The notes under the pieces were generated by a model, which did no database searches, was not told the DNA's origin, and worked only from the letters and a program-made list of their open reading frames with translations. Position numbers and translations under genes: made by a program. DNA of 64,000 nt from contig CAIIXF020000005.1 of NCBI GenBank assembly GCA_903813345.2, forward strand, positions 39,497,375-39,561,374, in the 5' to 3' direction. Source of the stretch: Owenia fusiformis (lineage: Eukaryota; Annelida; Polychaeta; Sabellida; Oweniidae). Position 1 is the first letter of the stretch, and the number at the start of each line of letters is the position of its first letter. Below are positions 28,901-43,900 of this stretch, one piece after another.

Positions 28901-31900
28901 GTGGAGTATGCGGTGTCCATAAGAGACAGGTGCTCACTAAAGAAAGGTGTTCACTAAGACAGGTTTTTTGGTATCATTAATTTTCAGGGCCTCTAGAAAG
29001 ATCAATATTACATGATAGAGCAACCCAAATTAAATAATATATATAGCACTCAAATTAACTAAAATGAGTACTCAAAATAACTAGGATTAAGAGGGATGAA
29101 AATGTACATGTAACAAAAAATCAAAAAATTAATAACTGTGGTATCTTACTGGTTGCATTGTGCCCCCTGCAACAATAACTGCTCTGGCATCTGCAACAAT
29201 GTCAGCAAAATGAACAGCAGGGTTCAACAGCAAGAACTTGAGACAGCATCTACTCAGAAGATCTGAAACAGGAAATATTAAGTTAATTGGTACATGTGTG
29301 CAAAGAGGGGGAATAGCCCAGAATTAATAGATGAATTCTGCGGATTTCTTAATCTTATGAATGCAGACTTTAATCCAATTATTTCCACCATAAGTCTGTA
29401 TCCAGTTTTCAGTGATTTGATGGGTAGCATATTGTACATGAGTATGTGAGATGGTGCCAAACACTAATTGAATAATTGAACAAAGAATTAAAGAAAACAA
29501 AATGTAGCCAACTAATAACTTCAAGCAAATGGTTACAAAAGTGTTACAGATGGGCGCTAATGTAGACTTTATAATGGAATTGTGAGATTCTTTTTACCTT
29601 GCTTTGTGAGGACTATGCGACCATCCTTATTTAAATTTGTTAATGCCATAAGGAACCCTTCTATATGCATCATGGGAGATTTGAATATCGTTCCATCCTC
29701 TTTGTTAATTTCAGGTACATCTGAAATTTAAGAAAAAGTAATGTGATTGCAGCAAAAATTGGCTCGTAGCAGATATAACTACCTCAGTTTGCAAGCTTCT
29801 TACAAAAGATATTGTGAAATAAGCTTTTAAGCTGAATCTGAATTACCCAACAGGAACAGTGCATATTGTTCATTTATTATCATGCACTATGTCAATCCTG
29901 AGCAAAAGAGATTCTGCAATGTAGCTGAAGTACAAATAAACAATTTCAAATATTTGAAATTAAGCGACATTTTGTCATTTTTCTCTACATAATGGTATTC
30001 CAGCCCTGCGAAAACTACTAATGCCATCTATTTACATGTATCCATCTTAGTTAAACAATACATTCCTTATTCATCTAAATTCTAAAGTAGCAAATAAATA
30101 AAATATATGTAATATCTAAACATGTGTACCTTGGGTTACAGGAGACACAGACTTTCCAGAATTTTTGTCACCAATCTCAGTTAGAAAACTCTTCAGTCCA
30201 CTGTGCTTGGGTTTTTCCTTTTCCTTTTCTTTGGCTAAAATAAGAATTCAGATGAACTCCTTGACTTGACAACATTTTGATGACATCTATTTATTAAAAA
30301 AAAAAATTTATAAAACATTTAGTTCAGATTATTCAGTGCAGAACTAATATTTTCAACTAAAGCTCCTCAAAAGTGAGTGCGTTTAGTGTTCCTTGTTCAG
30401 AGACAAATTGATAGAGTTCAAATCTCACAGCTACCTGACAGTCGATGAGAACCACTTTCTGCTCTTGGCAATGAACTTGGAAATGCTGGTTGCCTATTGG
30501 GCAATGGACTGATTGCCCTTATGTTTATTTGTGGCAATCATGTTTTGAACCTTATATTAGTCATGAACCCTGGACAGGGAGAGAAAACACAAATAAAGTT
30601 ACTCTGTAATTTGTAATGCAAGAAAACCCAAGAAAAGAGGGCTTCCATTCTATAAAGAGTATTATACAAAAATAACCATATACTTTACCTATTTTCACTT
30701 CAGATGGTTGATATTTCTCAACATATCCTTGCAACTGGAACGAAGAAAAACATGTACACTTAAATCCATGAGATTGAAATATATTGAGAAACTTCACATA
30801 TATGTACTAAACACACAAATTACTGACAAGATTCGTTTCAAAACAATTTCAAAACAATTTAACAACTTTGAGTTTTATATTATAAAATTTAAAAGGGAAT
30901 AGACTAAAAAAGACCACCTTAAAACACAAAACAGGAGATTACCATGACAACATGTCACTCCCTGTTCAGTTATTGCAAATGATTCAAAAGTGTAACAATT
31001 TGTCACAGATACTGATCACCAAATACAAAATGCTAAAAGCTGAATGCCAGTCACAAAAATGGTGCCTATGACATATAATGGCCTATAACATCCAATAAAA
31101 CCTTGAATATACCTTGAAGTTTGGAGAGTCTCACCTTTTTAGAAATTTGGCTCCTCTCACAGTATCTTAAGACCTTGAAGAGGTTGAGGTTGTCTAGTTG
31201 GCACTCAAATACAAAGTCATTCATTGTCATTAACCTTGTTTCTGAAAAACATGACAATATATGAATAATGTTGTTCATTCATTTCATAACAAACTTATTT
31301 ATGGTTGAGTACTCAGTAATGAATCCCCCTTTATGTGTCACCCTTTATTAACAAAATGATTTTCATTCACATTTTTCAAGTGATTGATTTTGTTTGAAAC
31401 TGTATCATACAGAATCATTATCACTTTGTAATAAATAAAGCGAAAATAGAGGAGTAAATTCTCAATATTTTGAACCTGTAAATTCATTTTAGTCGTGTTT
31501 GTGTAATTGTGTTTATAGTCAACCTGTAAACAGTAAATCATAAGTGGAGTGTGAATATGTACACAAGATACCATGGATCATTTTTATATATTTTTTATCT
31601 TATCAGAGGCCTTATTCACAATGGCTAGCAATTTTGCTATACGTATATTAAGATTCTTTATGAATAAGGCCTCTGCAGGTAAATGAAATATAATCGTTCT
31701 AATTTATAAGATGAAACATACCTTTTGAATTAAGATACTGCATGTTTGCTGCCTCTCCTAGTTTGCCTGAAGAATTAAGACATATAAAATGGTATAAATA
31801 TTAAAGACAATGTGTAAAGTTTAAACCACTTCATTTAAGAAAATACAGCATTGATTGTTTATCAAGTTTTTCTAGATATAAGAGAGGTTTCACACAGCAC

Positions 31901-34900
31901 TTTTAGCTCAACGTATCACAAATCTGTAACACATTCATCAGATTTATGTGCAGCAGTTCAATTAAAACAAGATGTGGCTACAGATATGTTTTAGTAATAA
32001 CTCATTGTGCGAAACCTCTCTAATGGGTTCAGACATTCTAAAAATTGAAGTTAGAAAGCATTTTTATCCCAGAAATGTTGGGCCATAGGAGAGTAGAGGA
32101 TTAAGAGGATGTATAATAAATGAGATTTTATTTTAATAAGTCCATCCAAATTGTATAATTAAAAAAACTCATTTCTCAAAAGTGTGATATCACAAAATTC
32201 TTATGTCCAAAAGCTGAACACTTGTCAAATCATTGCTCTTAGGCTGTAGTATTGAGCCACCTTTTGCCAGTGAATAACTGCATGTACCTAAAAAGTTAAA
32301 GACAATTTTAAAGGAAACCTAACCTTGCCTGACTTTCCTATAAAAAATAAAGTAACCTATAATAATAGTATAATAAGTACATGAAAATAAATTCATCTGA
32401 CTACTTTGAAAGTGCAGAAAGTTGAACAAGATATGGTGAGTTCTCTCCTCATTTTTGGATAAAAAGTTCATGAGCTACTAGAAACACAGCAACTCCAGGT
32501 ACAAAAATCCCACTGAATAAAATACTGTATAAGTGGTATTTAATCCGAGTGGTTAATTTTCCGAATGGTCAAATTTCATCATTTTCCTAATTTTAATTTT
32601 CCTAATGACAAGACACCTCCCATTGAATAACATTATAAAGACAATATTTCCGACATTTAATTTTCCGAACCTGGCAAAAATAAGGAAATAGGCAAATTAA
32701 ATGATTAGGCAAAATTACCACTTATACAGTATATCTTACTTATTTCCATTTCGAGCTTTTGAGAAATAACACAAGGCAACAGAAGCAACAAACAAAGGAC
32801 CTTATACAACCTCCATTGGGATCTCCCCATGGGAAAAAAATAATTCATCTGATTTTTCAAAATGAGTATTCTGCTTCAATTATTACATTTATATGCACAC
32901 TAGTATCTTGTTGACCTTTATTCAGCACTGTATTGATGTATAGGCCACTTATTAGGGTCATAATTCAATCATGAAGTGTAGAGGCATAGATTCCAAACCA
33001 GGAAGTATTTTTGTGTCTGTCAAAATCCATTTACATCCTACGCATCCCTGCATCTTATCCAAATATGTTACTACATAATGAAATATAATAGTATAATCTT
33101 ATCATACAAGTTTTACAAACTTGTATGATATTTGATAATTGTAAAAGTTGTTTTTGGAGCATTTTTCTATAGCCATTTTTTAGGGAAAAAATGATGAAAA
33201 AATGTACAATCTTTTAATTTTAAGTATGACCTGAATCGATTGCAAACTTCATATTTGCACATTTGATGAGATAAACCATTTGTGTTGTATTGTGAAATTA
33301 TTAAGTTTGCAATCGATTCAGGTCATAGTGTATTTTTGGTATTTCTGTGATAATCAATGGAAACCAATGGCCTCTATTGGGATCTGCTGATATCCTCATG
33401 TTAAGTCAATGGTGCACAGCCCCATGTAAGTCAATACAATCTTACTGAACGAAATGATCCCTATCTCAGCTTATGTGTGTCCGAGCACTTTCATATTTTC
33501 CAAAGTATTATATGACATTTTATTCTTCATGTTACACCTACGTATGATTCATTTTGACCATAGGGATATTTGCCAATAATTGCACCTTGTCCTTTAACTT
33601 AAATTCAAAGGATTCTAGGCATTTTAATCTTGCTTGAAGACTGTACCCCCCCCCCCTTACACATCACCTTCACCAACACAAAAATACATGGTGAAGTTGA
33701 TAAGGGGGGATTCCTGGTCTTAAGCTGAATTTGAGCAATCATTTTTACTAAACAGATTGATGGATAGATGAATATGTCTTCTCTTTATATACCTGCTCAA
33801 CCATTGATTGGTTGGATAAGGGCAATAACTTACAGAAATGAAAAATGAAGTTGAGTCAGCCTAACTTGTACCTTGAACAGACGACCTTCACTTGAAAATA
33901 CATGTTATAAATAATCCACAGCCATAATTTTAAAGGCTTTATGTAAAGTTTGAAACCACATTCTTATTCGATTTGATATGGATTTTTTTTAAATCACTTA
34001 CAGTTTTGTAATCAAAGTTTATCATTTACCAAAAAATATTTGGAAAATTTAATATATGATGATATATGATATTTAATAGTTATTTTTAATGAATCTATCC
34101 ACCACTATTTATTGTTCCTCCTATGAATTCTTTTGAGTAAATGAAAACATATATCTGGAGCTCGTTGGAAAAAATGTATTACACAATATAATTACATGTA
34201 CAATGGATCTCAATGATAATTACGAATCCAAGTCTGGCTGTTTAAAAGATGCGTTCTTAAAAAAATATTTGCTGCCAAGATATGAAAGAAATATATATAT
34301 CAAATATTATAAAATAAATATCAAAAATTAAAATAAATTGTTCATTCTTATTTCTTAATCTCATATAGGAAAAATGCTCACATATTTAATGTCCGATAAT
34401 TTTGGCTTCATAATTGAACTGTTACGCATAAATCTGGTAAATGTGGTGTGAAACCTCTCTTATATCAAGAAAAATTTTATAAACAAAGAATGCCACATTT
34501 TCTCATTTTAAACTTTACACATGGTCTTTAATATTTATACTAAGATATAGTGCAGTCACTATCATGATAAACCATGACATCTCATTTCTTCTCAGCCCTG
34601 AGATGCCATGATATAATGAGCTTGATTTGGTGATTCAGGAGAGCCCAAAATTGAGGATTTTTGAGATCTTTCAATCCAGTTCATATTTCATCTAATTGGG
34701 GTCATAAAACGTGTGTACCTGTGCTAATATCTCCTGTTAAATACAATGCCTATTATGTAATGTATCGACATTAAGGTAAATGATTACATGATAACTATCA
34801 CACTTATTGACAGTTATGACTCTTCCATCTGATGTGCTCAGATCACAGAATATGCCTCATAATATTAAAACATGTTTCAGGTGAAACAGAAAGATACTAT

Positions 34901-37900
34901 GAGTATCAGAATGTGCAGTCACTTACATGACATTTTCAAAGTATGCAAATTCATGCAAATTTATTCATATCTAGGGAGTGTTTTGTGAGGGGATCGCTAT
35001 ATGATAATATAGTTCCTAATAGTGACATAGGAGAATTGCCATGTTTTTAAGTCTTTAAAAATAATGTTTGGATATTCAAAATACAATATTTTTACTTTAC
35101 ATAGGGCCTTTAAATATTATCTGGGTTACTATCATACAATAACTAAAGTCCAAACTTCAAAATTGCTACAAAATAATGTACCTTATCAAAACAAAGTACA
35201 GACAGAATCTACGATATGAGTTTTCTTCGTAAATGCGTCATAATAACAGGATCCAGTAATGGGATTGGAAAAGCGACTGCTCTCCTCTTAGCCTCCAAGG
35301 GTGCAAATGTTATGATACATGGAACTAAGCAGGACTGTATCCATTCAGTGGTGGAGCAATGCAGAAAGGTGGGGGTTAAAGGTGCAGTCTTCCCTAGTTT
35401 TCAAGGGAGAATTGAGAGTGAGGAAGTAATGGAAACAATCACAGCGATAGCTCTAAAAGAGTTTGGCCAACTGGATGTGTTGATAAACAACGCTGGAGCT
35501 AGACTAAAGTATGACCTGAGAACAAGTCCAATGGCTGATTTTGATGAACAGATCGCTCTGAATTTGAAATCGCCAGTGAGAATGAGTCAACTTTGTCTCC
35601 CTGCTCTGGCTGAATCTGGGGGTAATATCGTGAATGTATCTAGCTGTTTAGGGGTGAGGCCATCATCTGTATCTTCGTCATTTTATGCAATATCTAAAGC
35701 AGGTTTAAACATGTTCACTCAGTGTGCAGCGCTAGAGTTTGCGAATGATGGAGTGCGCGTTAATGCGGTCTGCCCTGGACCTATACCAACTGAAGCTATC
35801 AAAAGAATGGGAATGACAAATGAACAGGCCAATGCATACTACAAGAGATTTTCAACTATAATTCCCACAAAAAGTGTTGGAAATGTGGACAAAACCTCAA
35901 AATTGATCGCATATTTAGCATCAGAAGATGCAGCCATGATAAATGGACAATGCATTGTGGAGGATGGTGGACTGTCATTAACAGGACTTCAATATGATGT
36001 CATTCGAAGTTTGTCGAAGGAAACACTGTCATAACATTATGTATTTGGAAAGAAAACAATCAAAGAGGCAATGTTATTGCTTCTAAATCATTATGCTATT
36101 TCATCCCCAGTTATAATTTTAATCAAACTTGTTTGCTTCTAAAACATAATTCATCCTCAGTAATATTATAAAAACAAGATTAAAGCAAAATAATAGCAAA
36201 TCCAATCGAACAGCCAACCTAACACCAGAACACCCTGACAACTGTAAAGTCAAATACCGTTGTCACAAATGGCGGACGTAACCATTGCTTCATACTTTAA
36301 TAATCACTTGGTTTTCATTTCATAGGACCTAATCGTCACCAAGCTCTTGTGATGGTGTATTATATGAAATCCCAATTTCAATCAAATGTGGTTGTGAATC
36401 GCTTCAATACACCGTCTTCCACATATCAATGACAATGGAATTTGAATTTGAAATACTTAACAGAGACAACGACACATGGTAAGATGTGACTATGGCCTAT
36501 AGTGGATGTATTGCATTGGAACATAGGAAAATAACAACCTGAACTAGACACTTTATAGTTGTTTTGTATAAATACCGGTGCTCTATTTGATCTATTAAAC
36601 ATGCAGTTAATAAAAATCGAATCTAATAAGAAGCTGTGGCCACCCTTTGTGACAATTGTATCTGACTTTACCCTTGTCAGGGTGTTTCAGTGTGTACCTA
36701 ACAATCTTGAATTTAATGATCCAGATTTAATAAATTAGGACTTCCTTCTTTAATACGTGTAGTATAGTATGTGATGCTGTTTGATGCATATGTAATAGAG
36801 GGCATTGCAGGAACTCATCAAAACAGATTTCAACAGATTTCTTATTATAGAAAATTTTTATTTGCATATCCTCCCAGCAATGGATACCTGCCCAGCAATA
36901 ACATTCATGCATTACTTCTGAACCCATCCCTTTCACTTATATTAACAAGGCACAGGGTGAACAATATCATACCTAAACCATAGCAGTGTGGGCTTGTTGA
37001 CCCAGAAAGCAAGATGGCCACTGAAAAGTTAATCAGCTCTAACTTCTTACCATGTAACATGTGTAAAAATCTGAAGGAAATCTGTTAAGTGGTTTTCCTG
37101 GAATCGCGATGACAAGATTTATCTAAAAAACTTCCAAGATGGCCGCCAGAATGCAAAATGGCCGCCAAAAAGCTAATCAGTTCTAGAGCTTCTAAAGTAA
37201 CATGTGTAAAAATTTGAAGTAAATCTGTTCAGTGGCCAATATGGTACCTTTTTTAAGAAAGGATAAAAATACATGGCAAAAGCCCAATAGCAGATAGAAA
37301 ACATGTACAGGTACTTTAATTCACAATTACAACCTACATGAAATTGGTAGATTTTGCTTCACATGTTATTCAGATGAAAAGGCTGAGAACCTAATACCTT
37401 TTATATGTACCTACCTCCTAAGCACTTGATAAAGCTGGCCAATATATAGAGTAGCTGCTTGATGTACATCAGGTTCTTTGCAAGAAGTCTTGACTTGAAC
37501 TTCTCCATGTATTGACTAAGCTGGGAATGTGCCTGGCATACCTGGAATGGTAATCATTAAGATTTCAATCTCAGTTTACATATTGTTCAAACATTGTGTT
37601 TAACCCAATGATAGAGTATAGAGAAACATATCACTATGGTAGACAATACAAATATTTCATATTATCCTATGCCAAGTAGAGTTTCAGGGAGATAAGTTGG
37701 TAAGATATATCCCATATCCTGATTTTGAGGTTTCCATATCCAGAACCTTCATATCTCCCGCCATATCTCACGCTTCGGTGCATATCTTCCCGCTTCCGGT
37801 GCATATCTTCCCGCTTCCGGTAATGCAATAAAATGACTTTGCATATGAAAGATTTGTTTATTTTTACACCTTGTACTATTGAAATGGCCATATGTCCCTG

Positions 37901-40900
37901 AAAACTCTACTTGGTAGGATAAAGCAGTTACGGTCCCTCAGGTAGATATGCATATCTCCCTCTGGATAAACCCTATATCCAAAACCTCCCAGTACATAAC
38001 TCTCATTTATTAAGATAAGCACCTGCTCATCTTTCACGAGTGGATACATCTCATTGAATACGCCTTTTTCTGAGGTTACAGGCTTGGCCAATGTATACAT
38101 CTTCTTACTTTTTTGTCAAGTGTAATGAATAGAGCAAGAAGGGAGTGGGGGAATATGCCAGTGGTATTATTTTATGGACAGCCCCGAGTTTGCCGAATAT
38201 TGACCACAGGAAGTGAGAGCATATATCAAACTATGAAAACTGAAGACTGGTCACCCATCTGGTTGATATACACTAAAACCTGTGAAAGTGGAATGCCTTT
38301 GGTACCACAAAATAGTGTCCAGCTCTTTGTTTTAGGAGATGCTCCATTTACAGAAGCTCATTTTACACTAAGTTAATGCATAATGAGACTTTGAAAACCA
38401 TTCCATTAATGGGGAGCTCAATTTTACAGGCTTTACTTTACCAAGGGTCGACTAATAAGTTGGTCAAATAAGGCAATTCATTGGCATATATTTTTTCAAG
38501 AAATCTTTCTAAAGAACACTGTTTTAAGCGTACCTGAGATCCAGTGATTTCTATGCTATATACATTGTTGATTGTCTCAAGCAGGTTATGCGCCTCATCT
38601 ATAACCACTATATTGTCCTTCAGTTTTACCCCAGTGGCATCCCTTGTTGACTTATGCAGGAGTGTGTTGTATGGAAGAGCAACAAGCTGGAAACAGAAAC
38701 AATTCTTATATGAGGAGTCCATATTACAACATAACTTGATATTAGTAGACATTTAAGAATTTTTATTATACTCTGACATTACATACTTTGAAATCCAAAT
38801 CATTTCAATACATCATAGTACTATAAATTGAATACCATTGAATAAAACATCCAATAAGTTCTTGTAAAATACAGGAATCATTGTGGCCTCAATGAATGCA
38901 TTAAGCACGTAGCATCCCTAATGGACCAACAGAGAACATAAGACATTGAATAAAATGTGTAAGAGCCTCACCTCAGCCCCAGGGATGGAGAGCCTAGTAC
39001 CATAATAAGGACATGCCTTCATCTGTTTACCCTTGTTCACTAGCTGCTCTATGTCACTCACTTCAACCTGAAACAAAATAATTACTGTATAAGTGGTTAT
39101 TTTGCCTAATCATTTCATTTGCCTATTTCCTAATTTTTGCCAGGTTCGGAAAATTAAATGTGGGAAATATTGTCTTTATAATGTTATCCAATGGGAGATT
39201 TCTTGTCATTAGGAAAATGATGAAATTTGACCATTCGGAAAATTAACCACTCGGATTAAATACCACTTATACAGTACTCCTACATAACAATACAGAAATA
39301 TAGCATTTAGTTTATATATTTCAAAGTGTTTGGTCTTCCCTTGGATTGACTCGCTAAACACTAGATATCTAAAAGATCCTTGAAAATATGAAGCATCACA
39401 TATATGCACGTTTGTAGGTTAGAGTATTACTGTATGGAGTACAGTACATGTATATTTGCTATATACATAGCATATGTACATGTTTATTTGCTATACTACT
39501 ATACTACTTGATTCGACTGATGAATTGATAGCAGAATTGCTCCGTTTCAAATAACAAGAGGAATACAACATTATAGATATACAAGGCTTTAAAATGCAAA
39601 ATGCCACCACCTGCCATTTGTTACAGACGCCAAATACTGACCTCTGCCCATCAAATGCCAAAACAACAAACACCAACCATGAAATACAGACTGCTGAACA
39701 TTGTCCACAAAAAGGTTGGAGACTAACGATACACTTGTGGTGGTGACATAAAAATGGGAATGTGTTGAGAATTCTTTACAATTCACCCTATATGCAGTAA
39801 AAGTAAGCGGAACACCATTTAAGTGGAACAAATATTTTGAGGTGCTCCCGTGAACTGTTTTGCTGTATGATAGCAGTGTAGTAATTACCAGAGCTCTGTC
39901 TCGGAAATCATAGAGAGGATCCTGCTTGTAGAATGGACATCCTGGAACTGACTTCTTTTTCTTAGGTTCAGATTCACCTGTTTTCTTTCTGCTCTCTGAA
40001 ACAGGGAAAAAACTGATAAAATCATATTGCACAATGCGATACTATATTTTATAATGTATTTCCATATCATTATCTGTACAATACCATAATGTACAATGCA
40101 ATACCATATTGAACGTTGCAATGCAATTTCACATTTTCCAAAATCTATATGGGCTCCAAAAGATTCCTCATTTTTTTATCTTTAAATCTGATGACATTTC
40201 CCAGCATCCCAGGTACATACCCTAAGTATGAATGTCAGCATTTACCTTTTTTCTTCTGCATCTCCAGACAGCGGTCATTCATGAGTGTGAGAGACTTCAG
40301 TTTCTTTACTTGTTCATTTATACACATATTCTGAAAGAGGTGGAAGAAACATTTTTGCACATTTATGCCTCAGTCACATTTGATTTACGCCAGCCGTAGC
40401 TTCCTAAAATCAAGAGACAGGTGCAGCATAAAATATAGGAATGAGCAGTATGTTGTTGATTTTCTATATCGATCTTGTGAAGCTATGCCCACCGTATGCC
40501 CAACGTAGAGCAAATGTGACTGAGGCTTTAATCTATAAAAAAAGTACATTTAGATGAGTTTCTGTACCTGCAGACATATTTTGCTGACTGCTGACTAATC
40601 CATACTGTAGTGTAGACTTAACAGTGCTCCATCTTTATATGTACTGAAGGACATTATTTAATCATAATTCTTAGTTGATGATTTCAATATGAAATTTCAG
40701 GAGAGCTGGTAATGGAGTTTCAAATTACTCAAAATGAATTTTTATGATTTATGATTTATATATAGGATTCATAATCCATATGATAATGGTGGATAAAATA
40801 ATTTCACAGCATTACAGGAAAACATAATTTGACAAAAGGTACTTTCTGAAAATATAATGTAATATTCGGAAGAGGAAAAGAAAAGTATATAAGGGTTATG

Positions 40901-43900
40901 TATGAGGGAAATGTGTGTATCTCCCGAGGGACCGAGGGAGATACACATATTTCCCTTGGGATAAACCCTGTATCCAAAACAGACCATACATAACAGATGT
41001 ATTTCATACCTACTGAGGTTCTAGGTAAATCATACCTTATGAAGATCCAATATTCCAAAATATACTTAAGGTACGCGTTTTCTTGGTCTTAAAGTTTGCG
41101 AGATTTTCAAAAAAAAAAATTTTTTAAAATGTTGATAAAAAAATTTGAAAAAAAAATTTAACAGGAGCGGGATGGATACAGCATGTATCCATCCCCATCC
41201 CGGGCCTGGGTGATAGCTCCCTAGATACAGTATATATTCCCGCTCGTTATGTACCTAGAACCTCAGTAGGTATGAAATACACAAATATATGTGCCTAATG
41301 AACAAATTGTGCCAGTGACCAATACACTGATTGATATTATGGTGTGCCTATCCTTCAGCATATAAGGATACCAGGAAAAGGGTCATATAGAAAGTTAGTT
41401 ACCTGTCTGGAGCCAAGTGAGACAACTCTGGTACCTTCCCCATATGGACTTTTCTGAACCTCTCGTATAAACTGGGACAGCTGAGAATGAGTTCGACTGC
41501 AGAAGTATATCTAAATAACATGTTATTAAACTTTTTTTTTTAATTATTTATACTGGACTTGCATAACAAAAACACAAATCAAGAAGTACTGTACATGTAT
41601 ATTTGAATGTCATGTTATATCATTTATATTGATACCTATAACTAAAACCCAAATCAAAAGTATATCTAAATGTAGTGCCATTTACATTGAAAAAAAAATA
41701 TTCAAAATGAAATTCTTTGAAGGACCAAGAGGTATGAATTTGGGCTTGTTAAAGCATGACATACAGGTAACTGAATGAATGCAAGTTTTCAAATGTTGTA
41801 GTGATAAGAAGAGAATATATCTTGGTTTAAGCTTATTTGAAGCAGCAGATAAAATACCACTAGAGATCTTGTAACAGGATCAATTCTCTTGATTTCAATG
41901 GCTCAATATTTGGTTCATATGATTTTGTTTACCATTTGTCTCAAGGGACAAGTGGCTTCAATTACCTTAGTGACATGGAATTCATCTTCCTCTTCATCTT
42001 CCCTTTCTGTTTCTTTATAACATTCATCATCACTATTGTATTCCTTCATGCATATATCATCATCAACTTCAAGGTTACAAGTCTCAGAGTCATTAGCATT
42101 GTCCAGCTCACGTTTGAACGATTCTTTAAGCTCCTTATCAGCATCTTTGAATAGTTCATCAAATTCCTGTTCAAGGTTTGGCCTCTAATAAAGATATATA
42201 CGCATACATGTATATTTACGACATGTTTCTTTAGAGTACTCATAAAGAAATATAGTGGTCAACATTTTCTTTGTTAATTTGCCAATGACATTAAAAATCT
42301 GCCAATTTTGCCTGTTAAGCTTTTTATTTGCCAATTTTGACTATAAGAAATCTTGTTTTTCAAAAAACATAAATTAGTTTTTTGGCAATATTCGGAGGTT
42401 AAACACAGACATACTTTTCTTTTGCCCTTTACTTTGGGTCTGAGGTTATTCCTAAGTTCCTGAAGTCGAGCTTCACGTTTCAAGCGTTGTTCTTGTGCCT
42501 CCTTTAGCTGTTTATTCTTGCTCTCTTCCTCCCTCTTCTGTACAAATGCACTAATCCAATCATCTGGAGAAAATTGGTAACTGAGATAAAATTGCAAAAC
42601 ATAATAAGCTGTCAGTTCTTGTTTCATTCTTCACTTAAGCTTACATTTTATTTCATTACACTTCACCTGTAGTCTTTGGATAAAAGTACATGAGAATATT
42701 GATATTGCATTGTTGATATACCTAAAAAATATATTTTATTTATTTACTTAATAAATATTTAGAATCTTCTCATTGGGTTTACTATATGAAGGGAGTGTAT
42801 ACCTTTAGCCTCGGCAGCTTCTTGTTGCTCCTGACTTACAGACTTAGCTTCAAGCAACATCTCAAGTTCTTTCTTCTGTTTCTCTTCAAAGTCTTTCAGC
42901 CATTTCAGTGCTCCGCATATTAAACTGAGAGATTTTCCCTATAATAAGACAAAAATTGTCTTGATATTGTTTATCGATTTTTAAAAATATGAAGTTTATA
43001 TGATATACTGATTAGAAGGTACTGGTAAGTTTTGGATACAGGATTTATCCAGAGGGAAATATGTTTATCTTCCGAGAACTGGTGGGAACAACAGCAAATA
43101 CATAACTGTATTGTAAGTTACACCAAACAGCCAATGATTGACAGTTAATAAATAAATAAATTGAAATTGTTGGAATTCTAATATTTTAAAGACAAATGAA
43201 TCATTCAATGTTATTTGAGAAAATAAACAATAATTAAAATACAGTATTATGCATGTCTAATTTGTCTATGTATAAAAACATAGGATAAATATTTACATAC
43301 AGTGCCAGTAGGACTTTCAAATATGCCAACTTTGCCCAATTCGAGAGTTTTGTAGACGTTTTCCATAAACCCCAACTGGATGTCATAAGGTTCAAATGGA
43401 AAGGGGAATTCATCAGGTAACTGCACATCATTGGTTCCTGAAAAAAAGAATATTAAAAATATATGTATAAAATATAAACAATATTTAGGCCAATGGTATT
43501 TGAGTTATTGATTGACAGACAGACGTGCGTACATACGAACGGAGCCATTCTATATATCCCTCAAAACTTTGTTTCTTAGTATTGTTCATTTCTAAATCAC
43601 TTTATATCATTAATGTCACTAAAATATTAAATTAAAAAAGGAAATCTGTAATCGTATAGCATAGGATCTTATTTCATTGGGCAGGGTGTGGATGTATACA
43701 AATTATGTGTTGATAACTACATACCATCAAAATCATCTTTCTCTGATGTGTTGTCTCCTTCAACTCCTCTGGAAAGTTCTTCAGTATTTATGTCCACTTC
43801 TTGTTTCTTAGTTGGGCGGAACCATTTGTCTAATGTTGGCGAGAGTGGTGTATCTTTTTTTCCTCCTTTTTTAACATGTTCATTACTTGATCCACGCTGC

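Noticed and set aside
39589-40032. A 147-residue single-exon ORF on the - strand
   Set aside because: Its N-terminal half is DDX11 exon 39889-39995 read through both splice sites. The remainder is intronic repeat.
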